Below are positions 17,879-27,104 of a stretch of 64,000 nucleotides of DNA, in pieces. The DNA is taken from NCBI RefSeq assembly GCF_901827205.1, contig NZ_LR594675.1, forward strand, positions 4,092,001 through 4,156,000. Reading direction: 5' to 3'. Below the pieces are notes generated by a model. The model had not been told where the DNA came from. It made no database searches and saw nothing but the letters and a program-made list of their open reading frames with translations. How positions within the stretch are numbered: the stretch's first letter is position 1; each line of letters opens with the position of its first letter. Source of the DNA: Variovorax sp. PBS-H4 (GTDB taxonomy: Bacteria > Pseudomonadota > Gammaproteobacteria > Burkholderiales > Burkholderiaceae_C). A program made the translations under genes and the position numbers.

Positions 17879-20401
17879 ATGACCCAGGCCGAGGCACGGC
17901 GGCGCCTCGCGCAAGACGGTCCCAACGCACTCCCCGTCTCGCAGCCGCGCAGCCTGTTGAGGCTGGTCGGCGAGGTCGTGGCCGAGCCCATGTTTCTTCT
18001 CCTGGTGGCCTGCGGTGCGCTGTACATGGTGTTGGGCAACCGGCACGAGGCGCTGATGCTGCTGGGGTTCGTGTTCGTCGTGATGGGCATCACCTTTGTG
18101 CAGCAGCGCCGCACAGAGCGCTCGCTGGAGGCCCTGCGCGACTTGTCCAGTCCGCTGGCGCTGGTGCTGCGTGATGGGCAAACCTGCAAGATCGCCGCCC
18201 GCGAATTGGTCCGTGGCGACACCGTGCTGCTCGCCGAGGGCGACCGCGTTCCTGCCGACATGGAGCTCGTCCACACCACCAACCTTGCGCTCGACGAATC
18301 CCTGCTGACCGGCGAATCCATGCCGGTGCAGAAACAGGCCGGTGGCGAGCTGGCGGTGCAGGCGTTTTCCGGCACGCTGGTCACGCAGGGCAGCGGGCAA
18401 GGCCGCGTGGTGGCCACGGGTGAGCGCAGTGCGCTGGGCCGCATTGGCCAGTCGCTGCAAGGCATCGCCAGCGAAACCACGCCCACCCAGCGCGAGACAA
18501 ACCGCGTCGTCAAGAGCGTGGCCCTGGTGGGCGTGGCGCTGGCCACGGCTCTGGCGCTGGCCCATGGGCTTTTGCGCGGCGACTGGCTGGGTGGGCTGTT
18601 GGCGGGGCTGACCTTGGCCATGGCCATCCTGCCGGAAGAGTTGCCGGTGATCCTTGCGCTGTTTCTGAGCCTGGGGGCGTGGCGCCTGTCGCGCCAGAAG
18701 GTACTGGCCCACAGCATCCCCGCCGTGGAACTGCTGGGTGCCACAACCGTGCTGTGCGTCGACAAAACCGGCACCCTGACGGCTAATCGAATGGCGGTAC
18801 GGAGGCTTCGGTCGGGCAGCGCGCTCTATGACAGGCGGCACGATGGCGCTGCACCCCTGGCCGAAGCGCTGCACGGTGTACTTGAATTCGCCGTGCTGGC
18901 GAGCCACCGCCGCGCCTACGATCCGATGGAGGCCGCCATCATCGGGGCGGGCGCACAGTTGCTGGCCCACACCGAGCACCTGCATGCCGACTGGACGCTG
19001 GTGGAAGACTACCCCCTGTCGCCGTCCATGCTGGCCATGTCGCGCGTCTGGCGTTCGCCCGACCTGCGCGAATACATGATTGCCGCCAAGGGCGCACCCG
19101 AAGCCATCGTGGATCTGTGCCATCTGCCCACCGCAGAGCGAGAAGACATTGCCCGGCAGGTGTCCGCCATGGCGGATGAGGGCCTGCGCGTGCTTGGCGT
19201 GGCCAGCGCCGTGTTTGCAGCGCCGCCCCTGCCCGGGAACCAGCACGACTTCGACTTTGTGTTCCTGGGCCTGGTCGGACTGGAAGACCCCTTGCGTCCC
19301 GATGTACCCCAGGCCATTGCTGCCTGCCATGCCGCAGGCATCCGCGTGGTGATGATGACCGGCGACCACCCCGTCACCGCCTTGGCCATTGCGCGCCAGG
19401 CCGGCCTCGCCACGAACGCCCCGGCCATGACCGGACAGGAACTGGCCGACCTCCCCGACGATGCGCCGCGGGACCGCCTGGACACCACCCAGGTCTTTTG
19501 CCGCGTACAGCCCGAACAGAAGCTGCGCCTGGTACAGGCCTTTCGCGCGCGCGGCGACGTGGTTGCCATGACCGGCGACGGCGTCAACGACGCCCCATCC
19601 CTCAAGGCCGCCCACATCGGCGTGGCCATGGGCGCGCGCGGCACGGAAGTCGCGCGCCAGGCGGCCGATCTGGTGCTCCTGAACGACGACTTTGCCTCCA
19701 TCGTCACGGCGGTGCGCTACGGCCGCCGCGTGTTTGCCAACCTGCGCAAGGCCATCGTGTTCGTGGTGGGCGCGCACGTGCCCATCGTTGGCCTGTCCTT
19801 GATACCGGTGCTGCTGGGCTGGCCCATGCTGCTGATGCCGGTGCACGTCGTGTTCCTGCAACTCATCATCGATCCGGCCTGCTCGGTCGTGTTCGAGGCC
19901 GAGCCGCTGGAGGCCGACTCCATGGCCGTCCCGCCGCGCAGCGCCGATGCCCATCTGTTCGACCGCGCCGTCCTGGCCCGTGGGCTGTGGCAGGGCGGCG
20001 GCCTGCTCGCATTGCTGCTGGGGGTCTACGCCGGCGTGCGGGCCCTGGCGCACTCCGACGAGGTGGCGCGTGCCATGGTGTTTACCGTGCTGGTGCTGTG
20101 CAACCTGGAGTTGATCTACGCCAACCGTTCCTGGACCTTGGCGTCCTGGCGCCGCGGCGCCGAGCGCAACCGCTACTTTGGCTGGATCAGCGTCGCAACC
20201 TTGCTGCTGCTGGCCTGCGTCCTCGGCATCGAGCCCGTGAGCCGTCTGTTTGCGTTCGAACTGCCCACGCCGAGGATGCTGGTGGCAGCCGTGGGGCTGG
20301 CCCTGCTCGCGCTGCTGTGGTTCGAGGGCGTGAAATGGGCGCTGGGGCGAAACCTGGCGATGTCGGCCGGCCAAGGGGACGGCACTGAAGCCTCCGGCTG
20401 A
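17879..20401 (+). CDS. Cation-transporting P-type ATPase
   Basis: 840 aa from ATG 17879; an in-frame GTG at 17810 would add 23 residues and is possible because family N-termini usually begin a little earlier. The actuator motif is LTGESMPVQ, the phosphorylation site DKTGTLTANR, the hinge TGDGVNDAP. Membrane segment 4 carries AILPEELPV, the PEEL-type ion site of P2-type (Ca/cation) pumps. About eight to ten membrane helices are predicted. The pumped ion is not determined. Codon use has more third-position T (ttt, gtt) than flanking genes, a possible sign of separate origin. Confidence 0.9.
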   Translation: MTQAEARRRLAQDGPNALPVSQPRSLLRLVGEVVAEPMFLLLVACGALYMVLGNRHEALMLLGFVFVVMGITFVQQRRTERSLEALRDLSSPLALVLRDGQTCKIAARELVRGDTVLLAEGDRVPADMELVHTTNLALDESLLTGESMPVQKQAGGELAVQAFSGTLVTQGSGQGRVVATGERSALGRIGQSLQGIASETTPTQRETNRVVKSVALVGVALATALALAHGLLRGDWLGGLLAGLTLAMAILPEELPVILALFLSLGAWRLSRQKVLAHSIPAVELLGATTVLCVDKTGTLTANRMAVRRLRSGSALYDRRHDGAAPLAEALHGVLEFAVLASHRRAYDPMEAAIIGAGAQLLAHTEHLHADWTLVEDYPLSPSMLAMSRVWRSPDLREYMIAAKGAPEAIVDLCHLPTAEREDIARQVSAMADEGLRVLGVASAVFAAPPLPGNQHDFDFVFLGLVGLEDPLRPDVPQAIAACHAAGIRVVMMTGDHPVTALAIARQAGLATNAPAMTGQELADLPDDAPRDRLDTTQVFCRVQPEQKLRLVQAFRARGDVVAMTGDGVNDAPSLKAAHIGVAMGARGTEVARQAADLVLLNDDFASIVTAVRYGRRVFANLRKAIVFVVGAHVPIVGLSLIPVLLGWPMLLMPVHVVFLQLIIDPACSVVFEAEPLEADSMAVPPRSADAHLFDRAVLARGLWQGGGLLALLLGVYAGVRALAHSDEVARAMVFTVLVLCNLELIYANRSWTLASWRRGAERNRYFGWISVATLLLLACVLGIEPVSRLFAFELPTPRMLVAAVGLALLALLWFEGVKWALGRNLAMSAGQGDGTEASG

Positions 20402-20458
20402 TCGCGCTCGTCATGCGAGAGTGTGCGTGGCGCTTTGTCACCGCTGGATCGCGGCCCG

Positions 20459-22033
20459 TCACAGCATGTCCTCCTGGGCAAACCTGCCCAGCAGGCCGGC
20501 GATGAGCCGGCGCCAGCCACTGGCCAGCGGCTCACTGTCATAGCGAACCAGCTTGCCGTCGGCCAGGCCATGCCAGACGACCTGCGCGGTGCCGCTGGCG
20601 TCGGGCTCCGCAAGCTCGACGCGATATGCCTGGCCAAGAGAGGTCGACTCCGCAAACAAGCCTCCGAGTTGCCGGCCCAGCGCATCGCTCTCGATCAGCG
20701 CCGCGACCTCGGTGTTCGCAGACCGCGAGCGCGGGTCCAGGTTCATGGATCCGATCAGCACCCACCGCTGGTCCACCACGATGGCCTTGGCGTGCAGGCT
20801 GGCGCCGGACGACAAGCCGGAGCGTGCACTGCCCGACGCTGGCAGGCTCGGGAGAAATTCGTGCAGTTCGACCCCGCATGCCAATAGCCGGGGCCGGTAG
20901 CGCGCGTAGCCGGAATGAACAAGCGGAACATCGGTGGATGCGAGGGAATTGGTGAGCACCCTGACACGCACGGATCGTCGGGCCAGCCCGCAAAGCACCG
21001 CCACGCCGCGCTCGCTCGGAATGAAATAGGGTGAGACCAGGAGGACCTCCCGACGCGCTGCCTCGACGATCGGCCGCATCGCTGCAGCGATGTGCCCGCC
21101 CTCCGTGTCGCCCGCCTTCGACTTGGACGGGGTGTCGTAGAGCGCGCTTGCGGGCGCGGCAACGAGCGCCAGCTTTCCGCCGCGCACCTCACGCCAGAAG
21201 TCCAAGGCCCGCAACCGCTGCACATAATCCGTTTCGCGAAAGCGCTCAGCGTGTGCCTCCATCTCGGCGTACAGCCGCTTCGCCTCTGCGGGCTGCGGCG
21301 GTTCACCCAGGAATGCTGCGACCGGAATGGCCGATTCGCTGTTCCAGTACTCATCGAAGCTGCGAGATACCTGCGCCACGATGGGTCCGGCGGCCAGCAC
21401 GTCGAGGTCTGCGAAATCGCCCGACCTGCGCACGTTGAAGTAGGCGTCGCCGAGATTGCGCCCACCCATCACGACAACCGCGTTGTCGGCGATCCAGAGC
21501 TTGTTGTGCATGCGACGGTTCAGGCGCGCCCCGTCACCCAGGAAGTCCAGCCACTGGAGCAGGCCGAGAGAGCCGCGGTGCGTAAAGGGATTGAACACCC
21601 TGACCTGCACGTTGGCATGCGCCGCCAGGGTCGCAAGATCGCGATCACGGCCAGCCGCATACAGGTCATCGATGAGCAAGCGGACCCGCACACCACGCTG
21701 CGCTGCGCGCAACGCCCGGTAGAGCAGCATCGTGGCCGTCGTGTCCCGCGCGACGACGTAGTACTGCAGATCCAGCGAACGCTGCGCCACATCCGCCAGC
21801 GCGGCACGTGCCGCAAAGGCATCTTCACCCGACACCAGCAGGTGGAACCCCGATTCGCCGCCCGCCCCTGGAATCTGGGCCGCAAACGCGCCGCCCAGGA
21901 AGGTCTGCTCCGCACCGTCGATGACGTACGACGGGGGCCGCGGCACCTTCCTCGGCGGCAGCGCGCAGCCGACCACGAGCGCGACGGCGGCGAACGTGAC
22001 CATCCGGCGGAGGTTGATGCACAGGCGCTCCAT
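20459..22033 (-). CDS. Phospholipase D-family lipoprotein (cardiolipin synthase C-like)
   Basis: 524 aa. The N-terminus is a lipoprotein signal (VALVVGC, Cys near residue 23). Two HKD catalytic motifs are present: HNKLWIADNAVVVMGGRN (near 176) and HAKAIVVDQRWVLIGSMN (near 408), each with the downstream Gly-Asn and Ser-Asn pair. This layout matches ClsC/YmdC-type proteins that make cardiolipin by transphosphatidylation, though a nuclease or phospholipase role cannot be excluded. ATG 22033 is used; an ATG 10 codons in also fits the signal. It converges with the P-type ATPase and is divergent from the exported-protein operon at 22201. Confidence 0.86.
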   Translation of the reverse strand: MERLCINLRRMVTFAAVALVVGCALPPRKVPRPPSYVIDGAEQTFLGGAFAAQIPGAGGESGFHLLVSGEDAFAARAALADVAQRSLDLQYYVVARDTTATMLLYRALRAAQRGVRVRLLIDDLYAAGRDRDLATLAAHANVQVRVFNPFTHRGSLGLLQWLDFLGDGARLNRRMHNKLWIADNAVVVMGGRNLGDAYFNVRRSGDFADLDVLAAGPIVAQVSRSFDEYWNSESAIPVAAFLGEPPQPAEAKRLYAEMEAHAERFRETDYVQRLRALDFWREVRGGKLALVAAPASALYDTPSKSKAGDTEGGHIAAAMRPIVEAARREVLLVSPYFIPSERGVAVLCGLARRSVRVRVLTNSLASTDVPLVHSGYARYRPRLLACGVELHEFLPSLPASGSARSGLSSGASLHAKAIVVDQRWVLIGSMNLDPRSRSANTEVAALIESDALGRQLGGLFAESTSLGQAYRVELAEPDASGTAQVVWHGLADGKLVRYDSEPLASGWRRLIAGLLGRFAQEDML

Positions 22034-22131
22034 GGATTGAATGCTTGCATCGCGCGGCGCGCCGTGCCTTGCGCTTCGTCAAGGCACACGGGAGCGATCG
22101 TCCGATCGTTGGCTTGCTCGAAGGCATGTTG

Positions 22132-22145
22132 TTGATCCAGCGCAA
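22132..22145 (+). promoter_or_regulatory. Fnr-type box
   Basis: TTGATCCAGCGCAA, the same sequence as the box at 34131. An AAGAAT hexamer (22168-22173) is centred 32 bp downstream, and the first ATG of the operon is at 22201. Confidence 0.7.
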
Positions 22146-22200
22146 ACGTGGGCGGCGACCATGTCTCAAGAATGGCCCGTATGCACCCGAGGACATCCCC

Positions 22201-22626
22201 ATGAACACTCGAAGTCCCGCCTTCCTTCTCGCCGCCGCGCTGATTGCCTTGCAAGGCGCATCGGCACCCGCGCTCGGTGCCCCGTTGCCCGTTCTCGCAC
22301 CGGGCGCGCACGCCAGCGGCGGCGTCAGCTACGAGGGCCAGCAGGAAATGCAGGCGAAGCAGGACTTGTACAACCTGCGCCTGACTTTCGCCGAGGCCCA
22401 GACAGGCGCCTACCTCGCAGGCGTGACCGTCACCATCGAGCCCGCGAACAAGAACGCGCCATTGGGGCCGTTCACGGACTGCGGTCCCCTTTTTTACGTC
22501 GCGTTGAGTCCCGGCGTGTATCGCGTCGTCGCGAGCTACACGGGGCTCACGCGCTCCAAGACCATTCGCGTGGGCAAGGCAGCCACGCAGGCCACCCTGT
22601 ACTGGCCCGCCGCCAGCGAACTGTGA
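22201..22626 (+). CDS. Exported protein of unknown function, carboxypeptidase-regulatory-like fold
   Basis: 141 aa. A signal peptide covers about residues 1-26 (ending APALGAPL). The mature part has YLAGVTVTIEP and GVYRVVASYTG, a beta-sandwich pattern like carboxypeptidase regulatory or transthyretin-like domains. Two aromatic-rich strands and one Cys (TDCGPLFY) follow. No named family is claimed. It is the first gene of an operon behind an Fnr-type box, ahead of a CBS protein, a small protein and a Mg-type ATPase. Confidence 0.75.
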   Translation: MNTRSPAFLLAAALIALQGASAPALGAPLPVLAPGAHASGGVSYEGQQEMQAKQDLYNLRLTFAEAQTGAYLAGVTVTIEPANKNAPLGPFTDCGPLFYVALSPGVYRVVASYTGLTRSKTIRVGKAATQATLYWPAASEL

Positions 22627-22666
22627 GAGAGATCGACCCGCCCTATCCATTTCCAAGGAGAAACGC

Positions 22667-23185
22667 ATGAACATCGGTTCCATCTGCACGCGGCGCATGA
22701 TCGCCGTGGACAGCAACAGCACGCTCGCCCAGGCCGCCGGCCTGATGCGCGAACATCACGTCGGCGCCTTGATCGTCACGAGCCAGACTGCAGCAGGTCC
22801 CTGCGTGACGGGCGTCGTCACCGACCGCGACCTCGTGATCGACGTGCTTGCCCGCGGCCTGGAGACCGCAGGCATCAAGATCGGCGACCTGGCGAGCGAC
22901 AAGATCGCAAGCGTCCCTGAAGAAATCGACATCGTCGGCGCCACGGCGGCGATGGAGGCCCATGGTGTGCGGCGGATGCTGGTGACCGATGGCGAGAAGC
23001 GCGTGACCGGCATCGTTTCGCTCGACGACCTGATGGACGCGTGCGCGAAGGAACTTGCCGGCCTCGCCGCGGTAATTCGCAGCGGCATCGAGCGCGAGGT
23101 CGCCGAATCCAGAGGCGACCCGCAGCCGCCGAAGCCGATGCCCTTGCGCGTTCCAGCCGTCGGCACCGCGGGCTGGACCGCGTGA
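22667..23185 (+). CDS. CBS-domain pair protein
   Basis: 172 aa. Two CBS motifs, residues about 8-65 and 75-130, with the ligand-contact ends VTDRDLVIDV and GIVSLDDLMDA. Such pairs bind adenosine nucleotides and act as energy sensors. The C-terminal 35 residues are Pro-rich and loose. AAGGAG precedes the ATG. It lies 40 bp after the exported protein in the same operon. What it controls is unknown; the ATPase downstream is one possibility. Confidence 0.88.
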   Translation: MNIGSICTRRMIAVDSNSTLAQAAGLMREHHVGALIVTSQTAAGPCVTGVVTDRDLVIDVLARGLETAGIKIGDLASDKIASVPEEIDIVGATAAMEAHGVRRMLVTDGEKRVTGIVSLDDLMDACAKELAGLAAVIRSGIEREVAESRGDPQPPKPMPLRVPAVGTAGWTA

Positions 23186-23219
23186 CCGGGCGATCGACAG
23201 TGCGTTGCGGAAAATACTC

Positions 23220-23450
23220 ATGAAGATCACTATCCGCATTTCTGCCAGGAAAAGCTGCGAGGTGCAGGTCGGGACGACGCACCATCCCTATGCAGGACCT
23301 CTTCCAGAAGTCGGACAGACCATCGTGATCCCCGACGACGCAAACGTCGAGGAAGTGGCCAAGGGCAAGGCGAAGATCACGAAGATCATCTGGCACTACA
23401 ACCCAGCGTCCAGCGCGCTCTGGCCCGAGGTCGTGTGCAGGATCGCGTAG
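23220..23450 (+). CDS. Small basic protein of unknown function
   Basis: 76 aa from the ATG at 23220 (an upstream start at 23205 adds 5 residues). It begins MKITIRISARKSCEVQVG and is beta-rich, with THHPYAGPLPEVG and a Trp-containing C-terminus. No family is recognised. Its last 16 bases overlap the start of the Mg-type ATPase, which argues for coupled translation and for it being real. Confidence 0.55.
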   Translation: MKITIRISARKSCEVQVGTTHHPYAGPLPEVGQTIVIPDDANVEEVAKGKAKITKIIWHYNPASSALWPEVVCRIA

Positions 23451-25978
23451 GCCAGATCGCGGGGAGCTACTGGAGCCTCCCGCCAGGGCGGCTGATGGCG
23501 CAGTCGCGGTCGACGGACGGCGGCCTCACCGTGGCGCAGGCGGCCTCGCGCCTGGCGCAGTACGGACCCAATTCCATCGACGCGGCAAGGCGCGCCGGCG
23601 CCATCGGCCTGTACGCAAGGCAGTTCAAGAGCCCACTGGTGCTGATCCTGATCGTCGCGTCGGCCGTGTCCCTGGTGGCCACCGAATGGGTCGACGCCGG
23701 CGTCGTGCTCGCCATCGTCTTCGGCAGCACGATCCTCGGCTTCGTGCAGGAGTACATCGCCAGCAACGCCGTCGAACGGCTTCGCTCGCAGATCACCATC
23801 AAGGCCCTTGTGATACGCGACGGGGTCGAGCTCATGCTGCCTTCAGCCGAAGTGGTACCCGGGGACGTCGTGCGACTGAGCGCCGGCAGCCTGGTCCCGG
23901 CCGACGCCCTGGTGCTCGAAGCGAAGGACTTCTTCGTCAGCCAGGCGGTGCTCACCGGGGAGACCTTCCCCGTGGAAAAGATGCCCGGCACGGTGGCGCC
24001 GGCGGCGGGGCTGACCGAGCGCAGCAACTGCGTGTTCATGGGCACCAGCGTGCGCAGCGGGACCGCGCGGGTGCTGGTCGCGGCGACGGGCAAGCGAACG
24101 GTCTTCGGCCAGATCGCGGGCAAGCTGGCGCTGCGCCCGGCGCTGACCGAGTTCGAGCGCGGAATCCAGCGCTTCGGCTATCTGCTCACCCGCGTCATGC
24201 TGGTGATGGTGATGATCGTGCTCGCCATCAACATCTTCATGGCCAAGCCGCCGATCGAGTCGCTGCTGTTCGCGCTGGCGCTCGCGGTGGGGCTGGCCCC
24301 CGAACTGCTGCCGGCCATCATCAGCGTCACCCTGTCGCACGGCGCCAAACGGATGGCGCGCCTGGGCGTCATCGTGCGGCGCCTGAATTCCATCGAGAAC
24401 CTGGGCAGCATGGACGTGCTGTGCACCGACAAGACCGGCACGCTCACCGCAGGGGTCGTGCAGCTCGATGCCGCGAACGACGCGGCCGGCCACCCGAGTT
24501 CGGAAGTACTGCGTCTTGCCTGCATCAACGCGCGATTCCAGACCGGCATGGCAAATCCGCTGGATGAGGCCGTGAGCTCGGCAGGAGAAAGGGCGGGCGT
24601 GGACCTGGCGACGGTCAGCAAGGTGGACGAGATCCCCTATGACTTCGTGCGCAAGTCGCTCTCCGTGGTCGCGGCCGACGCCGCCGGCGTGCGCACCCTC
24701 GTGACCAAGGGTGCGCTGTCGAATGTCCTGGCGATGTGCGACAGGGTGCGGGACGGCAAGGCGATGGCGGCGCTGGACGCGGCGGCTCGCGCGCAGATCG
24801 AGGCGAGCTACGACGGCTGGAGCACGCAGGGATTCCGCGTGCTTGGAGTGGCCTCGCGCGTGGTGGAGCAGCGCAGCGCTTCGTACTCGCGCGTCGATGA
24901 AGCCGGGATGTGCTTCGAGGGCTTTCTGCTTTTCCTCGATCCACCCAAGGACGATGTGCGCCAGACCCTCGCGGACCTGGCGCAGCGCGGCGTGCAACTG
25001 AAGATGATCACCGGCGACAACCACAAGGTGGCCCGCCACATTGCGCAGGCGATCGGCCTGCCGGTCGAGACGACCCTGACCGGCGCTGACCTGGACGCGA
25101 TGAGCGACGAAGCCCTGCTTCACGCGGCCCAGCACGCCACCGTTTTCGCGGAGGTGGACCCGAACCAGAAGGAGCGCATCATCCTTGCGCTGCGCAAGAC
25201 GGGTCACGTGGTGGGGTACATGGGGGACGGCATCAACGATGCGCCCGCCCTGCACAGCGCGGACGTAGGCATATCGGTCGACACCGCGGTGGATGTCGCG
25301 AAGGATGCCGCGGACTTCGTTCTGCTGCGAAAGGACCTCACCATCCTGCGGGCCGGCATCGACGAGGGCCGAATGGTCTTCGCCAACACGCTCAAGTACA
25401 TCCTGACCACCATCAGCGCCAACTTCGGCAACATGTTCAGCATGGCGGTCGCATCCGTGCTGCTGCCGTTTCTTCCCCTGCTGGCCTCGCAGATCCTTCT
25501 GAACAACCTCATGTCCGACATTCCCGCCGCCGCGATCGCCAGCGACACGGTGGATGCCGAATGGGTGGCGAAGCCGCGCCGCTGGGACACGACGTTCATC
25601 CGCGATTACATGGTGCTGTTCGGGCTCGTGAGTTCGTTGTTCGACTTCCTCACGTTCGGCGCGCTGCTCTGGCTGTTCCATGCCGCCCCCGAGGAATTCC
25701 GCACCGGCTGGTTCATCGAATCGCTGCTGACGGAACTGGTGATCGCGCTGGTGGTGCGCACGCGCGGCCCTTTCTGGCACAGCCGCCCGGGCCGCCTGCT
25801 GCTCGCGAGCACTGCGACGATGATCGTTCTGGCGCTCGCACTGCCGTACCTGCCGTTCGTGTCCATCTTCGGTTTCGTGCCGCTGCCCGCACCGGTGGTG
25901 CTTGCGATGATCGTACTGACCCTTTTCTATGTCGCGGCGGCCGAGCTGGCCAAGCGATTCTTCTATCGGCGACGCTAG
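23435..25978 (+). CDS. Magnesium-translocating-type P-type ATPase (MgtA-like)
   Basis: 847 aa from GTG 23435, which overlaps the preceding gene by 16 bp. The actuator motif is LTGETFPVEK, the phosphorylation site CTDKTGTLTAG, the hinge YMGDGINDAPALHSADVG. Membrane segment 4 has GLAPELLPAIISVTLS and the following text IVRRLNSIENLGSMDVLCTDK, both close to MgtA/MgtB. About ten membrane helices are predicted, the last group near 700-845. It is the end of an operon behind an Fnr-type box. The upstream 5' region is too short to hold a Mg riboswitch, which suggests control by oxygen or stress rather than Mg. Confidence 0.92.
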   Translation: MQDRVGQIAGSYWSLPPGRLMAQSRSTDGGLTVAQAASRLAQYGPNSIDAARRAGAIGLYARQFKSPLVLILIVASAVSLVATEWVDAGVVLAIVFGSTILGFVQEYIASNAVERLRSQITIKALVIRDGVELMLPSAEVVPGDVVRLSAGSLVPADALVLEAKDFFVSQAVLTGETFPVEKMPGTVAPAAGLTERSNCVFMGTSVRSGTARVLVAATGKRTVFGQIAGKLALRPALTEFERGIQRFGYLLTRVMLVMVMIVLAINIFMAKPPIESLLFALALAVGLAPELLPAIISVTLSHGAKRMARLGVIVRRLNSIENLGSMDVLCTDKTGTLTAGVVQLDAANDAAGHPSSEVLRLACINARFQTGMANPLDEAVSSAGERAGVDLATVSKVDEIPYDFVRKSLSVVAADAAGVRTLVTKGALSNVLAMCDRVRDGKAMAALDAAARAQIEASYDGWSTQGFRVLGVASRVVEQRSASYSRVDEAGMCFEGFLLFLDPPKDDVRQTLADLAQRGVQLKMITGDNHKVARHIAQAIGLPVETTLTGADLDAMSDEALLHAAQHATVFAEVDPNQKERIILALRKTGHVVGYMGDGINDAPALHSADVGISVDTAVDVAKDAADFVLLRKDLTILRAGIDEGRMVFANTLKYILTTISANFGNMFSMAVASVLLPFLPLLASQILLNNLMSDIPAAAIASDTVDAEWVAKPRRWDTTFIRDYMVLFGLVSSLFDFLTFGALLWLFHAAPEEFRTGWFIESLLTELVIALVVRTRGPFWHSRPGRLLLASTATMIVLALALPYLPFVSIFGFVPLPAPVVLAMIVLTLFYVAAAELAKRFFYRRR

Positions 25979-25981
25979 CCG

Positions 25982-26036
25982 TTGCCCACGGCGAGGTCCA
26001 TCTTGTGGAACTCGCTCCTGGCGTGCGGGTGGGCAA
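25982..26036. terminator. Nested hairpin between convergent genes
   Basis: TTGCCCAC (25982-25989) pairs with GTGGGCAA (26029-26036). Inside it GCGAGGTCCA and TGGAACTCGC (25991-26015) form a 10-bp stem with one mismatch and a 5-base loop. It sits between the ATPase stop and the stop of the convergent stress protein. There is no T-run, so it is a candidate bidirectional terminator or 3' stability element. Confidence 0.45.
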
Positions 26037-26057
26037 GGTCGCTTGGGTCCGGTCGGC

Positions 26058-26879
26058 TCAATGCGACATCAATACCGGCAGGGTCATGGATTGAAGCATC
26101 GACCGCGTGGCGCCGCCGAGGACCCATTCGCGCGCGCGGCTGTGGCCATAGCAGCCCATGACAAGCAGGTCCGCGCCCACATCCGCGGCCGTCGAGAGCA
26201 CCCTCTCCCCGACTTCGCGCTCGTCGGGATCACCGTGTTGCATCGCTGCATTGACCCCTTGCGCGTTCAGATAGCGCTGCAGGCTGCGCAAGGAAGCCTC
26301 GGCATCTTCACCATACGAGACCGCATGGACGGACTGTGCTCGCACCAACCAGGGCAGCGCTGCCGACAAAGCGCGCGCCGCCTCGCGCGTTTCCTTCCAC
26401 GCGATCAGGACGCTGCGGCCGATTGTGGCGACCGGTCCCGCATAAGGCACTACCAGGGCGGGGCGTCCGGACTCGACAAGAACGCTGGGCACGAAATCCG
26501 ACGGCAACTCTCCTGCGGCAGGGTCGTCCGGATCGCGCTGTCCGAGGATGAGCAGGTCTGCATAGAGGGCGCGGCGGGCGAAGCCCCACGGGGCGTCACT
26601 CATCGGCTCCTCCCAGCGAAGACGGGGCGATTCGCCACCGGCCGCCTTGAAGGTCGCATACGCCTTGTCGCGGCAGTCCTTGTCGATCGATTCCATGATC
26701 GCCATGGCTTCGGCGGCCCCTTCCAGCGCGTAGGGGTATCGCATCAGGGCCGACATGGTGCAAGGCTGGGCGACGACTTCGCCGTCGAAAGCATCGGCGA
26801 CCAGCCGCGCGATCCTGACTCTTTCCGCAGCTCGCGCGGAGCTGTCGAGGTGAAGCAGGATGGTCTTGGGATCGTGCAT
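26058..26879 (-). CDS. Universal stress protein, tandem two-domain type
   Basis: 273 aa, two UspA folds; begins MHDPKTILLHLDSSARAAER. The C-terminal domain has VMGCYGHSRAREWVLGGAT, the same loop variant as the other two-domain copies at 5055 and 11667. The start at 26879 matches the fold edge and has a nearby AGGAG-type site. It is divergent from the stress protein/PEP-synthase operon at 27105, and each side has its own Fnr-type box. Confidence 0.9.
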   Translation of the reverse strand: MHDPKTILLHLDSSARAAERVRIARLVADAFDGEVVAQPCTMSALMRYPYALEGAAEAMAIMESIDKDCRDKAYATFKAAGGESPRLRWEEPMSDAPWGFARRALYADLLILGQRDPDDPAAGELPSDFVPSVLVESGRPALVVPYAGPVATIGRSVLIAWKETREAARALSAALPWLVRAQSVHAVSYGEDAEASLRSLQRYLNAQGVNAAMQHGDPDEREVGERVLSTAADVGADLLVMGCYGHSRAREWVLGGATRSMLQSMTLPVLMSH

Positions 26880-26942
26880 GAGAGGCTCCTTGGATGCCTT
26901 GGAAAGAAGATGCCAAGTTAACGCCGGTGAAGCCTCTTGCCT

Positions 26943-26956
26943 TTGCGCAGCATCAA
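26943..26956 (-). promoter_or_regulatory. Fnr-type box for the stress protein at 26058
   Basis: TTGCGCAGCATCAA: on the minus strand TTGAT-GCTG-CGCAA, i.e. perfect first half and the CGCAA second half common in this window. The hexamer at the 31-bp offset (TTAACT) is poor. It lies 64 bp upstream of the ATG. Confidence 0.65.
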
Positions 26957-27027
26957 ACCGCCGAGCGCAGTCCGACCTCATCCCGGGCAGACGCCGCCCC
27001 CGATTTCAAAGCTCAAGCCGACTTGCC

Positions 27028-27041
27028 TTGCGCCACATCAA
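27028..27041 (+). promoter_or_regulatory. Fnr-type class II promoter
   Basis: TTGCGCCACATCAA, with the hexamer GATACT (27063-27068) centred exactly 31 bp downstream of the box centre. Drives the stress protein, ppsA and CBS genes. The same box-to-GATACT layout recurs at 32714. Confidence 0.75.
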
Positions 27042-27104
27042 GACACGGCGTGCCGTCGTTCCGATACTGGCAGCCTGTCCATTCGAGATTGAAGGGCTCC
27101 TGTC

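Noticed and set aside
17534..20374. 946-codon minus-strand open frame opposite the P-type ATPase
   Set aside because: The ATPase frame has every family motif; the antisense product is Gln/His/Gly-rich without domains.
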